A stretch of DNA of 5,775 bases from Ignavibacteria bacterium (GTDB taxonomy: Bacteria > Bacteroidota > Ignavibacteria > UBA10030 > UBA6906): the NCBI GenBank assembly GCA_029859455.1, contig JAOUDE010000174.1, forward strand, positions 1 through 5,775, in the 5' to 3' direction. Made by a program: the position numbers and the translations under genes. How positions within the stretch are numbered: the first letter of the stretch is position 1; every line of letters starts with the position of its first letter. This document shows positions 5,760 to 5,775 of this stretch, in pieces. The notes under the pieces are model-generated. The model was not told the origin of the DNA, made no database searches, and worked only from the letters and a program-made list of their open reading frames with translations.

Positions 5760-5775
5760 CGCTTACCCCTACCTC

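Overview
The window is a compact, all-bacterial chromosomal segment in which every recognisable gene lies on the minus strand; read right to left it runs GAF/GAF/GGDEF-like membrane protein, small zinc-ribbon protein, AbrB-type antitoxin-like protein, PIN-domain protein, primary sigma factor, NlpC/P60 lipoprotein, peptide deformylase (def) and methionyl-tRNA formyltransferase (fmt, cut by the left edge). Gaps are short (10 to 102 bases), no tRNA, rRNA, IS element or CRISPR array is visible, and plus-strand open frames are antisense shadows. The sigma factor is the short form without region 1.1, opening with NRESQSLDKYLQEIGKVDLL, which is typical of the Bacteroidota/Chlorobi (FCB) group. The fmt motifs (NLHASLLPAYRGAAPINRAI) have the same flavour. 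I place the organism in or near that group, perhaps a less-studied moderately GC-rich lineage, but not more finely.

Region 5674-5775 is non-coding and holds a possible promoter and a perfect 9-bp inverted repeat. Region 1832-5640 looks like one five-gene operon: spacings are 22, 33, -4 and 20 bases, ending at a rho-independent terminator (1786-1809). Thus the housekeeping sigma factor appears to be co-transcribed with a probable c-di-GMP-binding (catalytically dead GGDEF, intact I-site) GAF protein, a zinc-ribbon protein and an AbrB/PIN pair whose PIN nuclease has lost acidic residues. This is the most unusual feature of the window.

The terminator sits inside the 5' codons of the next gene, a cell-wall peptidase lipoprotein, so its expression may depend on read-through. 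After it, a near-consensus promoter (TTGACC, 17 bp, TATATT) containing a run of eight C drives def, apparently as a leaderless mRNA, followed by fmt. def and fmt together set the N-terminal formyl-methionine cycle: Fmt formylates initiator Met-tRNA and Def removes the formyl group from new proteins. The fmt start is anomalous: it is in the same frame as def, separated only by TAG, and has no good start codon at the expected position.
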